This document shows positions 1 to 8,805 of a stretch of DNA of 10,095 nt, in pieces. Where the stretch lies: assembly GCA_945836355.1 (NCBI GenBank), contig CAMALD010000026.1, forward strand, positions 1 to 10,095, given 5' to 3'. The DNA comes from an uncultured Lachnospiraceae bacterium (lineage in GTDB: Bacteria > Bacillota > Clostridia > Lachnospirales > Lachnospiraceae). Under the pieces are notes generated by a model. It was not told the origin of the DNA and searched no databases. It worked only from the letters and a program-made list of their open reading frames with translations. A program made the translations under genes and the position numbers. How positions within the stretch are numbered: position 1 is the first letter of the stretch; each line of letters starts with the position of its first letter.

Positions 1-20
1 GTTGCAGGTGCCGTTATCAT

Positions 21-26
21 GGAGGA
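21..26 (+). promoter_or_regulatory. Shine-Dalgarno site that fixes the lepA start
   Basis: GGAGGA ends 4 bases before the ATG at 31. An in-frame ATG at 19 lies immediately upstream of and overlaps this site, and has no purine-rich site of its own in the 18 bases available. The ATG at 31 is therefore the better start, and the four extra codons from 19 would be ribosome-binding sequence read as protein. Confidence 0.7.
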
Positions 27-30
27 AAGT

Positions 31-1842
31 ATGTCAGTTGACCAGAGTAAAATACGTAATTTTTGTATCATTGCACATATAGATCATGGAAAATCTACTT
101 TGGCAGACCGGATTATCGAAAAGACCGGTCTGCTTACCAGCCGCGAGATGCAGGCGCAGGTGCTTGACAATATGGAGCTGGAGCGGGAGCGCGGTATTAC
201 GATCAAGGCGCAGACCGTCCGCACGGTTTACAAGGCAAAAGATGGGGAGGAGTATATTTTTAACCTGATTGATACTCCGGGCCATGTGGATTTCAATTAT
301 GAGGTTTCCAGAAGCCTTGCGGCGTGCGAGGGCGCATTGCTTGTCGTGGATGCGGCGCAGGGCATCGAGGCACAGACGCTGGCGAATGTGTATCTGGCAC
401 TGGATCACAATCTGGATATCGTGCCGGTCATCAATAAAATTGACCTGCCGAGCGCAGAGCCGGAGCGTGTCAAAGCCGAAATCGAGGATGTGATTGGTCT
501 GGAGGCACAGGACGCACCGATGATTTCCGCAAAGACGGGTTTGAATATTGAGGATGTACTGGAAGCAGTGGTTCACAAGATTCCTGCTCCGGGAGGTAAT
601 AAGGACAATCCGCTGCAGGCTTTGATTTTTGACTCCGTCTATGATTCGTACAAGGGGGTTATCATTTTCTGCCGCGTGATGGAGGGAACGGTGCGCAAGG
701 GGACGCCGATTAAGATGATGGCGACCGGTGCCACCGCTGAAGTGGTGGAGCTCGGCACCTTTGCGCCGGGACAGTTCATGCCGTGTGATGAACTTTCTGC
801 CGGCATGGTCGGCTATATTACCGCCAGCCTTAAAAATGTGAAGGATACCCGCGTGGGTGATACGGTTACCAATGCGGACGCACCGTGCGCGGAGCCGCTG
901 CCGGGTTATAAGAAAGTGAATTCCATGGTTTACTGCGGCATGTATCCGGCAGATGGTGCCAAATATCCTGATTTGCGGGATGCATTGGACAAGCTGCAGC
1001 TGAATGATGCGGCTCTGCAGTATGAGCCGGAGACCTCCGTCGCGCTGGGATTTGGTTTCCGGTGCGGTTTCCTTGGACTGTTGCATCTGGAAATCATTCA
1101 GGAGCGTCTGGAGCGGGAGTATAATCTTGACCTTGTCACTACTGCGCCGAGCGTTATTTACAAGATTTATAAGACCAACGGGGAGGTTGTGGAGATTACC
1201 AATCCGTCCAATCTGCCGGACCCGTCGGAGATTGAGCATATGGAAGAGCCGATTGTCAGTGCGGAGATTATGGTTACGACGGAGTTTGTCGGCGCAATCA
1301 TGCAGCTCTGTCAGGAGCGTCGCGGCGTGTATCTGGGAATGGAATATATGGAGACAACGCGCGCACTGTTAAAATATGATTTGCCGCTCAATGAGATAAT
1401 TTATGACTTTTTTGATGCATTAAAGTCCAGGTCGAAGGGATATGCCTCCTTTGACTATGAGTTGAAGGGCTATGCACCGGCAGAGCTTGTCAAGCTGGAT
1501 ATTCTGGTAAATAAAGAAGAGGTAGATGCCCTGTCCTTTATTGTGCCGGAGGCTACGGCTTATGAGCGCGGGCGCAGAATGTGTGAGAAGCTGAAGGAGG
1601 AGATTCCGAGACAGCTCTTTGAAATCCCGATTCAGGCGGCGGTCGGAAGCAAGGTGATTGCGAGAGAGACCGTAAAGGCGATGCGCAAGGATGTGCTGGC
1701 AAAGTGTTACGGCGGTGATATTACCCGCAAGAAGAAGCTTCTGGAAAAGCAGAAGGAAGGCAAGAAACGCATGAGACAGGTGGGTAATGTCGAGATTCCT
1801 CAGAAGGCCTTCATGAGCGTATTGAAGCTTGACGAGAATTAA
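31..1842 (+). CDS. lepA: Translation elongation factor 4 (LepA/EF4), ribosome-associated GTPase
   Basis: LepA is a cytoplasmic translational GTPase related to EF-G; it binds ribosomes and has been linked to back-translocation and to 30S subunit assembly. From the ATG at 31 the protein has 603 residues, normal for the family. The GTPase motifs are visible in order: G1 AHIDHGKST at 15-23, RGIT at 54-57, DTPGH at 81-85, NKID at 135-138 and SAK at 166-168. EF-G-like domains follow. The end carries the LepA-specific C-terminal domain, recognisable from [20 protein letters not shown] and the GKKRM segment near the C-terminus. That domain, and the absence of EF-G domain IV, separate it from EF-G, TypA/BipA and the TetM group. 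hemW follows after 8 bases, so the two are probably co-transcribed; the promoter lies outside the window. Nothing is broken or unusual. Confidence 0.97.
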   Translation: MSVDQSKIRNFCIIAHIDHGKSTLADRIIEKTGLLTSREMQAQVLDNMELERERGITIKAQTVRTVYKAKDGEEYIFNLIDTPGHVDFNYEVSRSLAACEGALLVVDAAQGIEAQTLANVYLALDHNLDIVPVINKIDLPSAEPERVKAEIEDVIGLEAQDAPMISAKTGLNIEDVLEAVVHKIPAPGGNKDNPLQALIFDSVYDSYKGVIIFCRVMEGTVRKGTPIKMMATGATAEVVELGTFAPGQFMPCDELSAGMVGYITASLKNVKDTRVGDTVTNADAPCAEPLPGYKKVNSMVYCGMYPADGAKYPDLRDALDKLQLNDAALQYEPETSVALGFGFRCGFLGLLHLEIIQERLEREYNLDLVTTAPSVIYKIYKTNGEVVEITNPSNLPDPSEIEHMEEPIVSAEIMVTTEFVGAIMQLCQERRGVYLGMEYMETTRALLKYDLPLNEIIYDFFDALKSRSKGYASFDYELKGYAPAELVKLDILVNKEEVDALSFIVPEATAYERGRRMCEKLKEEIPRQLFEIPIQAAVGSKVIARETVKAMRKDVLAKCYGGDITRKKKLLEKQKEGKKRMRQVGNVEIPQKAFMSVLKLDEN

Positions 1843-1849
1843 GGGGGAG
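1843..1849 (+). promoter_or_regulatory. G-rich Shine-Dalgarno site of hemW
   Basis: GGGGGAG directly follows the lepA stop codon. Two in-frame starts are possible: GTG at 1851, only 1 base after this site, and TTG at 1857, with a 7-base spacer. The spacing favours TTG at 1857; the start codon type favours GTG. Confidence 0.5.
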
Positions 1850-1850
1850 A

Positions 1851-3014
1851 GTGTTTTTGAAAAAGAAGCTCGCCATCTATATTCATATTCCATTTTGTGT
1901 GCGCAAATGCGCCTACTGCGATTTCCTTTCGGCGCCGGCGACGCAGGAGTTGCAAAAACAGTATGTCGGAGCGCTGGTGCGGGAAATCAGGGACTGGGAA
2001 AAATGGTATCCGGGAAGGAAGGACAGCTATCTGGTGGGCTCGGTATTTTTTGGCGGGGGCACACCGTCCATACTGCAGCCGGGGCTGCTGGCAGGTGTTG
2101 CGGATGCGGTGAGGGACAGCTTCGAAATAGCCTGTGATGCAGAGATTACCGTAGAGTGCAATCCGGGCACGCTGGATGCGGAAAAGCTGAGAGTGTACCG
2201 CGCTGTGGGGGTGAACCGGCTGAGCATCGGTCTGCAGTCCGCAGAAAATGAAGAGCTTTTGCTGCTGGGGAGAATCCATACCTGGGAAGACTTCTTAAAG
2301 AGCTATGCGCTGGCGAGAGAAGCGGGCTTTGACAATCTGAATATAGATCTGATGAGTGCACTTCCTGGTCAGACCCTGCAGTCATGGCAGAATACCCTGC
2401 ATAAGGTATTGGCATTGCAACCCGAACATATTTCTGCGTACAGCCTGATTATTGAGGAGGGCACGCCGTTTTATGAGCGGTATGGCGGGAAGGAGAGCAC
2501 AATGCTGCCGGATGAAGATACCGAGCGAAGGATGTATGCCGGGACCGGGCAAATTCTGAAAGAGACCGGATACCATCGGTATGAGATTTCCAATTACGCT
2601 TTGCCGGGCAGGGAGTGCAGGCACAATATTTGTTATTGGGACGGCACGGAGTATCTGGGCTTCGGAACGGGGGCGGCGTCGCTGTTTGGAAAAGAGCGGT
2701 TTTGCCGTATCAGGGATACGCAGGAGTATATCGCTGCCGTTACAAATGGGACCGACACAAGGATTGAACGCAATGCCCGCAGCAAAAAGGAGCATATGGA
2801 GGAATTTATGTTTCTTGGACTCAGAATGATGCGGGGAATCAGTAAGGCGGAGTTTGCGGACTGCTTCGGCGTGACAATGGATAAAGTATATTCTGCAGTA
2901 TTGGAGAAATATATCGGCTATGGTCTGCTGAGAGAAGACGGGGACAGGATTTTTCTCACACCGGAGGGAATTGATGTGAGCAATGTGATTTTTCAGGAGT
3001 TTTTACTGGATTGA
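1851..3014 (+). CDS. hemW: Radical SAM heme chaperone HemW (HemN-like)
   Basis: HemW is a cytoplasmic radical-SAM protein of the HemN superfamily. Characterised members bind heme and pass it to respiratory proteins, rather than acting as coproporphyrinogen dehydrogenase, although many genomes label it HemN. Numbered from GTG at 1851 the protein has 387 residues, typical of HemW and shorter than true HemN. The [4Fe-4S]/SAM motif is C16-x3-C20-x2-C23, followed by D24-F25. HemN has a fourth Cys at the position of F25, so this residue argues for HemW. GGGTP at 68-72 is the SAM-binding glycine motif, and HNICYW at 258-263 matches the HNxxYW motif typical of HemW. NIDLMSALPGQT at 164-175 is another family signature. 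The C-terminal HemN_C-like region runs from about 310. TTG at 1857 is a better-spaced alternative start that would remove two residues. Linkage to lepA and the heat-shock operon is common in Firmicutes. Confidence 0.93.
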   Translation: MFLKKKLAIYIHIPFCVRKCAYCDFLSAPATQELQKQYVGALVREIRDWEKWYPGRKDSYLVGSVFFGGGTPSILQPGLLAGVADAVRDSFEIACDAEITVECNPGTLDAEKLRVYRAVGVNRLSIGLQSAENEELLLLGRIHTWEDFLKSYALAREAGFDNLNIDLMSALPGQTLQSWQNTLHKVLALQPEHISAYSLIIEEGTPFYERYGGKESTMLPDEDTERRMYAGTGQILKETGYHRYEISNYALPGRECRHNICYWDGTEYLGFGTGAASLFGKERFCRIRDTQEYIAAVTNGTDTRIERNARSKKEHMEEFMFLGLRMMRGISKAEFADCFGVTMDKVYSAVLEKYIGYGLLREDGDRIFLTPEGIDVSNVIFQEFLLD

Positions 3015-3050
3015 TACGAGTGCACCGGATATGAACTATATTATGGAAGC

Positions 3051-3056
3051 AGGGGG
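3051..3056 (+). promoter_or_regulatory. Shine-Dalgarno site that decides the start of the transglutaminase-like gene
   Basis: AGGGGG is followed immediately by ATG at 3057 and then, in frame, by ATG at 3063. The spacer is 0 bases to the first and 6 bases to the second, so 3063 is the more likely start. The difference is only two residues. Confidence 0.6.
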
Positions 3057-3062
3057 ATGAAA

Positions 3063-4664
3063 ATGCAGGGGCAGAGTAAGAAACGCATTGGAAAATGGGG
3101 CGGTTTATTATTATGCCTGTTGTTGGTGATGGGATTATGCGCGGGCATACAGCTTGTCCGGAATACTCCGGTGGCAGTGGTGAGCGCGGCGGAGGATATT
3201 GCAATAAGCGATTCCTCTATCATAATTTCCAAGGGGGATACCTATTCCCTGAGCGTGACGGGAACAAAGCGGCCGGTTTCCTGGAGAGTCAATCGAAAAT
3301 CCGTCGCCACAGTAACGGCGGACGGTAAAGTAAAGGGTGTGGCGGCAGGAACCACTACCGTGATTGCCACGGTCGATGGGCAGGAATATCGCTGTACGGT
3401 TCGTGTCGAAGCACCGGCGCTCAATAAGACGAAGCTGACGGCGCGCTGCGGAGGGAGTGCGGCATTAACCGTTTCCGGAACGAAAAGAGCTGTGACGTGG
3501 AGGAGCTCAGACGCAAAGATAGTAAAAGTGTATTCCACAGGTAAAATGAGCTTTCTTAAGCCGGGGACAGCTACCATCACGGCAACGGTGGGAAAAACGA
3601 AGCTGACCTGCAAGGTTACGGTAAATACGCCGTCAATTTCAATCCCTGCCCAAATAAAGCTTGGTGAGGAAGGAATTGTTGATTTCGGCGGGAAAAAGTA
3701 TCAGAAGCTTTCCTTTGCAAGCAGTGATTCCGGGATTATTGAAGTAGACAAAAACGGAGTCATCACGGCGAAGATGGCCGGCAGCGCTGATATTACCGTA
3801 AAAATTGCAAATTATGTATATTCCGCAAAGGTTCAGGCAGGAAATTCGATGAGCTATGCGGTGTGCTCCGGCAACACATCCGGACTGGGTACCGGGGATG
3901 CCAAAATTGCAGAGGCGGCTTATGCAATATATAATGAAGTAATAACCGAAGAGATGAGTGATATCGAAAAGATTCGGGCTATTCATGATTATATTGTCTT
4001 GAATACGGAATATGCTTATGAGGAACTGCTGGATGGCAGTGTATATGCGTATGACTATTTCTTTTCCCCGGAGGGAGTGTTACTTTACCGGCGCGCTGTC
4101 TGTCAGGGCTATGCCGAGACCATGGAGCTCTTTTTAAACGCTATGGGAATTGAAAATCAGTTGATTACCGGAGATGCCAATAGCGGAGACGGCTGGATTT
4201 CCCATGCGTGGAATCTGGTTCGGCTTGACGGTGATTGGTATCATTTGGACTCCACATGGGATGATCCGCTGATTGACGGAAAAGACAGCCAAAGCGTATA
4301 CTATGACTACTTTATGAAAAATGATGCCGATATGAAAAAGGATCATCGCTGGATGGCAGAGAATTATCCTGCGGCAGCAGGCGGGGAGTACAGTGAATAT
4401 ATTGGGAATGCACTTGCAGATAAATATCGCCTGGCAGGGAAATATCTGGAATCCGTGGATGATTATGCACAGGTGGTGGCAGAGCATTATCAGGCGGGCG
4501 AAACCACCATTGAGCTGATGTATCCGGGAAGTCAGCCGGCGGATGTCCAGGCGGCTTTGAATCAGATAGCGTCGCTCAATCCGGGCAGAAGATGCAGTGG
4601 CCAGTGGACGCTACAGGAGTTTGGACAATATACAATCCTTACCATTGAAATTTCAGTGCAATAA
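3063..4664 (+). CDS. Exported protein with three Ig-like (Big_2) domains and a transglutaminase-like domain
   Basis: I do not recognise a named gene, but the architecture is clear. Numbering is from ATG 3063 (533 residues). Residues 5-12 are basic and residues 13-32 form a hydrophobic segment, giving a signal peptide or N-terminal membrane anchor; a cleavage site is possible near VSAA (40-43). Three repeated Ig-like units of the Big_2 type follow at about 44-116, 119-189 and 191-259. Each has an (L/V)(S/T)(W/F) strand, a GKV/GKM/GVI turn and a (A/K)(A/P/M)(A)GT-type motif before the last strands. The transglutaminase-like domain spans about 280-405, with a visible Cys-His-Asp triad: C347 in AVCQGYAE, H381 in SHAWN and D396 in HLDSTWDDP. 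The C-terminal 75-80 residues match nothing I know. There is no LPXTG sorting signal. It probably acts outside the membrane, as a protease, peptide-crosslinking or peptidoglycan-related enzyme; the substrate is unknown. It lies 48 bases after hemW and is probably read through from it; a terminator follows it. Confidence 0.85.
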   Translation: MQGQSKKRIGKWGGLLLCLLLVMGLCAGIQLVRNTPVAVVSAAEDIAISDSSIIISKGDTYSLSVTGTKRPVSWRVNRKSVATVTADGKVKGVAAGTTTVIATVDGQEYRCTVRVEAPALNKTKLTARCGGSAALTVSGTKRAVTWRSSDAKIVKVYSTGKMSFLKPGTATITATVGKTKLTCKVTVNTPSISIPAQIKLGEEGIVDFGGKKYQKLSFASSDSGIIEVDKNGVITAKMAGSADITVKIANYVYSAKVQAGNSMSYAVCSGNTSGLGTGDAKIAEAAYAIYNEVITEEMSDIEKIRAIHDYIVLNTEYAYEELLDGSVYAYDYFFSPEGVLLYRRAVCQGYAETMELFLNAMGIENQLITGDANSGDGWISHAWNLVRLDGDWYHLDSTWDDPLIDGKDSQSVYYDYFMKNDADMKKDHRWMAENYPAAAGGEYSEYIGNALADKYRLAGKYLESVDDYAQVVAEHYQAGETTIELMYPGSQPADVQAALNQIASLNPGRRCSGQWTLQEFGQYTILTIEISVQ

Positions 4665-4701
4665 AGATTCCGTGCACGAAAGAAGAAAATAACACAGAAG
4701 G

Positions 4702-4740
4702 AAGGAGCTTTGCGGCAGGACAGCCGAAAAGCTCCTTTTT
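4702..4740 (+). terminator. Strong intrinsic terminator after the transglutaminase-like gene
   Basis: AAGGAGCTTT (4702-4711) pairs perfectly with AAAGCTCCTT (4728-4737). A G/A mismatch follows, then an inner CGGC/GCCG stem (4713-4716 with 4723-4726) around a 6-base loop. The T-run 4736-4740 follows the stem. It lies 37 bases after the stop codon and separates the lepA group from the heat-shock operon. The T-run is also the left edge of the next palindrome. Confidence 0.88.
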
Positions 4741-4781
4741 GCATTACAGGAAATTGCGACAATTTCCTGTAATGCAAAAAG
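4735..4781. repeat. Perfect inverted repeat, 22-bp arms with a 3-base loop
   Basis: The left arm 4735-4756 (core GCATTACAGGAAATTG preceded by CTTTTT) is the exact reverse complement of the right arm 4760-4781, with CGA (4757-4759) as loop. It would form a very stable cruciform or RNA hairpin on either strand. Stop codons occur in the surrounding frames and no gene is present. It overlaps the last bases of the terminator. I infer it is part of a palindromic interspersed repeat that continues to about 4875. Confidence 0.85.
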
Positions 4782-4848
4782 CGCTCCGCTAAGGATGCGC
4801 ACTCGCGCGTAAGGTGTAAAGTTGCTAAAGCAACACGCTCTCGGCGCA
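4781..4848. repeat. Imperfect compound inverted repeats within the palindrome cluster
   Basis: Positions 4781-4800 form GCGC-TCC / GGA-T-GCGC with one bulge. Alternatively TGCGC (4796-4800) pairs with GCGCA (4844-4848) to enclose GCGT/ACGC (4807-4810 with 4835-4838) and GTTGC/GCAAC (4821-4825 with 4830-4834) around a TAAA loop, leaving internal loops and a bulge. The two folds compete for the same bases. No reading frame of note is present. It may be the central part of one element running from 4735 to 4875. Confidence 0.55.
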
Positions 4849-4874
4849 AAGAATCTCGCAAGCGAGATTCTTTG
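4847..4874. repeat. Perfect inverted repeat, 13-bp arms with a 2-base loop
   Basis: CAAAGAATCTCGC (4847-4859) is the exact reverse complement of 4862-4874, with AA (4860-4861) between them. The stem is followed by TTCTAA rather than a full T-run, so it is a poor terminator on the + strand. It is the last of the consecutive palindromes before the hrcA promoter. Confidence 0.8.
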
Positions 4875-4937
4875 TTCTAAAAGCGGCGTCAGAGTTTACC
4901 GGGCAAATTCTTTTTATAAAAAATTTAGAAATAGGTG

Positions 4938-4966
4938 TTGACAAATCAGGTAACTGGTGTTATTTT
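4938..4966 (+). promoter_or_regulatory. Housekeeping-type promoter of the hrcA-grpE-dnaK-dnaJ operon
   Basis: A -35 box TTGACA (4938-4943) matches the consensus fully. After 17 bases comes the -10 box TATTTT (4961-4966), 4 of 6 matching, preceded by TG at 4958-4959 as an extended -10. The stretch 4908-4937 upstream is AT-rich and could serve as an UP-like element. Transcription would start near 4973, placing the CIRCE operator at the very 5' end of the transcript region, the usual arrangement for HrcA control. Confidence 0.85.
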
Positions 4967-4980
4967 ATGTACAGAAGATG

Positions 4981-5007
4981 TTAGCACTCTAACAGAACGA
5001 GTGCTAA
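4981..5007 (+). promoter_or_regulatory. CIRCE operator (HrcA binding site)
   Basis: TTAGCACTC (4981-4989), 9 bases, then GAGTGCTAA (4999-5007) is an exact match to the consensus TTAGCACTC-N9-GAGTGCTAA. The arms extend by two more pairs (TG at 4979-4980 with CA at 5008-5009). HrcA bound here blocks transcription at normal temperature; in characterised Firmicutes HrcA activity depends on GroEL. It lies 22 bases before the hrcA start codon. Confidence 0.97.
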
Positions 5008-5029
5008 CAATCCAGAAGAGGTGATGCGG

Positions 5030-6067
5030 ATGGAATTAGATGAGAGAAAACTGAAAATACTAAAAGCAATCATCTGTAACTATCTCGAGACCGGTGAGCC
5101 GGTCGGTTCCAGAACCATTTCAAAATACACCGATCTGAATTTGAGCTCGGCGACCATTCGAAATGAGATGGCTGATCTGGAGGAGATGGGGTATATTGTT
5201 CAGCCGCACACATCGGCAGGACGCATTCCTTCGGATAAAGGTTACCGTTTGTATGTCGATACCATGCTTCAGGAAAAGGAGCGGGAGGTAGAGGACATGA
5301 AAGAGGTGCTGCTGGAGAAAGCGGATAAGCTTGAAAATCTCCTGAAACAGGCGGCTAAGGTTTTGGCAGTGAATACAAACTATACCTCCATGATAACCGG
5401 TCCGCAGTACAGTGCAAAAAAGGTGAAGTTCCTACAGCTCTCCGAGGTCGATTCCAGTCAGCTCCTGACGGTAATTGTATTGGAAGGCAATATCGTAAAA
5501 AACAAGATTATCCGTACAAGTGAAGCGATTGATAAGGAAACATTACTAAAACTCAATATACTGCTGAATACCTGTCTGCAGGGACTGAATCTCTCGGAGA
5601 TTAATCTTCCTTTGATTGCCCGTATGAAAGAGCAGGCTGCGGAATACAGTATGGTGGTCAGTGATATTCTGGATGCGATTACTCAGGCGGTTGCCGAGGA
5701 GGATGACGTTGAGATTTTTACCAGCGGTGCTACCAATATCCTGAAGTATCCGGAGCTGAATGATACGGAGAAAGCAAGCAATCTGCTTTATGCATTGGAA
5801 GAAAAGAAGCAGCTACACGAGCTGATGGCAGGTATCCCGGACACGGACGGGGAACAGCATGCCATTCAGGTATATATCGGGGATGAGACCCCGCTGGAAT
5901 CCATGAAGGATTGCGCGGTAGTGACAGCTACTTACCGTATTGATGAAGGCGTGTACGGCAAGGTGGGAATCATCGGACCGAAGCGTATGGATTATGAAAA
6001 GGTTGTGGCATCCCTGCAGAGTCTGATGAACCAGCTCGATAATTTGTTTAAAAAGAGTGATGAGTGA
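5030..6067 (+). CDS. hrcA: Heat-inducible transcription repressor HrcA
   Basis: HrcA is the dimeric repressor of class I heat-shock genes and binds CIRCE, a perfect copy of which lies just upstream; it therefore represses its own operon. From ATG 5030 it has 345 residues, the usual size. The N-terminal winged-helix domain covers about 1-80, with the recognition region LSSATIRNEMADLEEMGYIV (38-57) and the family signature PHTSAGRIPSDKGYRLYVD (59-77). The rest is the GAF-like and dimerisation part. In-frame GTG at 5021 and ATG at 5024 also exist, but GAGGTGAT (5018-5025) is itself a near-perfect Shine-Dalgarno site with correct spacing to 5030. From there the protein begins MELDERKLKIL, a typical HrcA N-terminus. 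grpE starts 20 bases after its stop. Confidence 0.97.
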   Translation: MELDERKLKILKAIICNYLETGEPVGSRTISKYTDLNLSSATIRNEMADLEEMGYIVQPHTSAGRIPSDKGYRLYVDTMLQEKEREVEDMKEVLLEKADKLENLLKQAAKVLAVNTNYTSMITGPQYSAKKVKFLQLSEVDSSQLLTVIVLEGNIVKNKIIRTSEAIDKETLLKLNILLNTCLQGLNLSEINLPLIARMKEQAAEYSMVVSDILDAITQAVAEEDDVEIFTSGATNILKYPELNDTEKASNLLYALEEKKQLHELMAGIPDTDGEQHAIQVYIGDETPLESMKDCAVVTATYRIDEGVYGKVGIIGPKRMDYEKVVASLQSLMNQLDNLFKKSDE

Positions 6068-6087
6068 TAGGAAGGATGATATAAAGC

Positions 6088-6732
6088 ATGGCAGAGCAGA
6101 ACATGGATGAAGAAAAGATAAATACGGAGGAGACACAGCAGAACGCCGAGACGGCAGAAGCCACAGAGCAGACCGTAGAGGATGAAAAGGTGCAGGATAC
6201 CCCGCAAGAGGCAGAAGGGGAAGAGGGCACTGTGTCGGAGGAGGGCGAAGAGTCCAAAGACAAGAAGTCTTTCTTTAAGAAAAAGGAGAAGAAGGACAAA
6301 AAGGATGAGAAGATTGATGAACTGAATGACCGCTTGATTCGTACAATGGCAGAATTTGATAATTTCCGCAAGCGTACCGAGAGAGAGAAAGCCCAGATGT
6401 TTGAAATCGGTGCGAAGGATATTGTTGAGAAGATTCTGCCGGTGGTTGACAATTTTGAGCGCGGCTTAAAGGCCGTGACGGAAGAGGAAAAGGACGGCGC
6501 TTTTGTACAGGGTATGGAAATGGTATATAAGCAGATGATGAAATGCCTTGAGGACGCCGGAGTAAAGCCGATTGAGGCTGTTGGGAAGGAATTTGATCCG
6601 AATTTCCACAACGCCGTAATGCATGCGGAGGATGAGAATTTCGGTGAAAATATTATTGCCGAGGAATTCCAAAAGGGATATCTGTATCGTGACAGTGTTG
6701 TGCGACACAGCATGGTCAAGGTAGTGAATTAG
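6088..6732 (+). CDS. grpE: Nucleotide exchange factor GrpE
   Basis: GrpE is the cytoplasmic dimer that releases ADP from DnaK and so drives substrate release. The protein has 214 residues. Residues 1-58 are acidic and low in complexity, followed by a very lysine-rich block (KKSFFKKKEKKDKK, 59-72). The long coiled coil covers about 74-115 and includes the conserved EFDNFRKRTERE (89-100). The beta-domain signatures are GKEFDPNFHNAV (166-177) and EEFQKGYLYRDSVVRHSMVKV (192-212). The N-terminal charged part is variable in the family. GGAAGGA (6070-6076) is the likely ribosome site although its spacer of 11 bases is long; ATG at 6103 is in frame but has no site of its own. The gene is in the HrcA-controlled operon, 34 bases before dnaK. 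Confidence 0.96.
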   Translation: MAEQNMDEEKINTEETQQNAETAEATEQTVEDEKVQDTPQEAEGEEGTVSEEGEESKDKKSFFKKKEKKDKKDEKIDELNDRLIRTMAEFDNFRKRTEREKAQMFEIGAKDIVEKILPVVDNFERGLKAVTEEEKDGAFVQGMEMVYKQMMKCLEDAGVKPIEAVGKEFDPNFHNAVMHAEDENFGENIIAEEFQKGYLYRDSVVRHSMVKVVN

Positions 6733-6763
6733 TAAGCAATTACATTTATAATAGGAGGAATGA

Positions 6764-8638
<1,875 letters not shown>

Positions 8639-8671
8639 TATCGCTGACAAACGAGTATGAAAAGATATATC

Positions 8672-8706
8672 ACCCGGGTGTGGGAGAAATTTCACATCCG
8701 GGTTTT
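8672..8706 (+). terminator. Terminator-like hairpin between dnaK and dnaJ
   Basis: ACCCGGGTGTG (8672-8682) pairs with CACATCCGGGT (8693-8703) over 11 bp including one G-U pair, with a 10-base loop and a short T-run (8703-8706). It lies 33 bases after the dnaK stop. The T-run is short, so partial termination or 3'-end protection after processing are both possible. Given that dnaJ follows, complete termination would require a separate dnaJ promoter. Confidence 0.7.
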
Positions 8707-8736
8707 AAAAGGCGGTCTTTTTTCGGCGGCCTTTTT
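8707..8736 (+). terminator. Second hairpin with T-run between dnaK and dnaJ
   Basis: AAAAGGC (8707-8713) pairs with GCCTTTT (8729-8735) and a further T follows. The interior is imperfect and contains a T-rich loop. It directly abuts the preceding hairpin, so the two form a tandem. It is weaker than the first, and because the T-run is part of the stem it could work in either direction. Confidence 0.45.
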
Positions 8737-8805
8737 CGCAAATTTATTTATCAGATGACCTTTGACAAAGAATTTTGTTTGGGAAGATAGAAAGGGAGGG
8801 CTTGT

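Noticed and set aside
1..41. Possible 3' end of an upstream gene overlapping the lepA start (stop TGA at 39-41 in another frame)
   Set aside because: Only about a dozen codons are visible and they match nothing. Clostridial synteny often places sporulation genes upstream of lepA, but nothing here supports that.
34..1239. A 401-codon open frame on the - strand opposite lepA
   Set aside because: It lies entirely within the certain lepA gene, its composition is rich in Arg/His/Ile with no recognisable motif, and it is explained by codon bias of the sense strand.
3011..3044. Promoter ahead of the transglutaminase-like gene (TTGATA and TATATT)
   Set aside because: The spacer is 20 bases, too long for a normal promoter, and the -35-like hexamer overlaps the hemW stop. 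Read-through from hemW is simpler.
3087..3155. Lipoprotein signal in the transglutaminase-like protein
   Set aside because: Cysteines lie in the hydrophobic segment, but the residue before each is Leu and the lipobox pattern with Gly/Ala/Ser at -1 is not met.
4735..4875. CRISPR array or tRNA-like structure
   Set aside because: The repeats are inverted rather than direct with regular spacers, the units differ from each other, and no cloverleaf with tRNA-conserved positions can be drawn.
8762..8790. Promoter for dnaJ from TTGACA at 8762
   Set aside because: At a 15-18 base spacing the best -10 candidates match at most 3 of 6 positions, so the -35 match alone is not enough to call a promoter.
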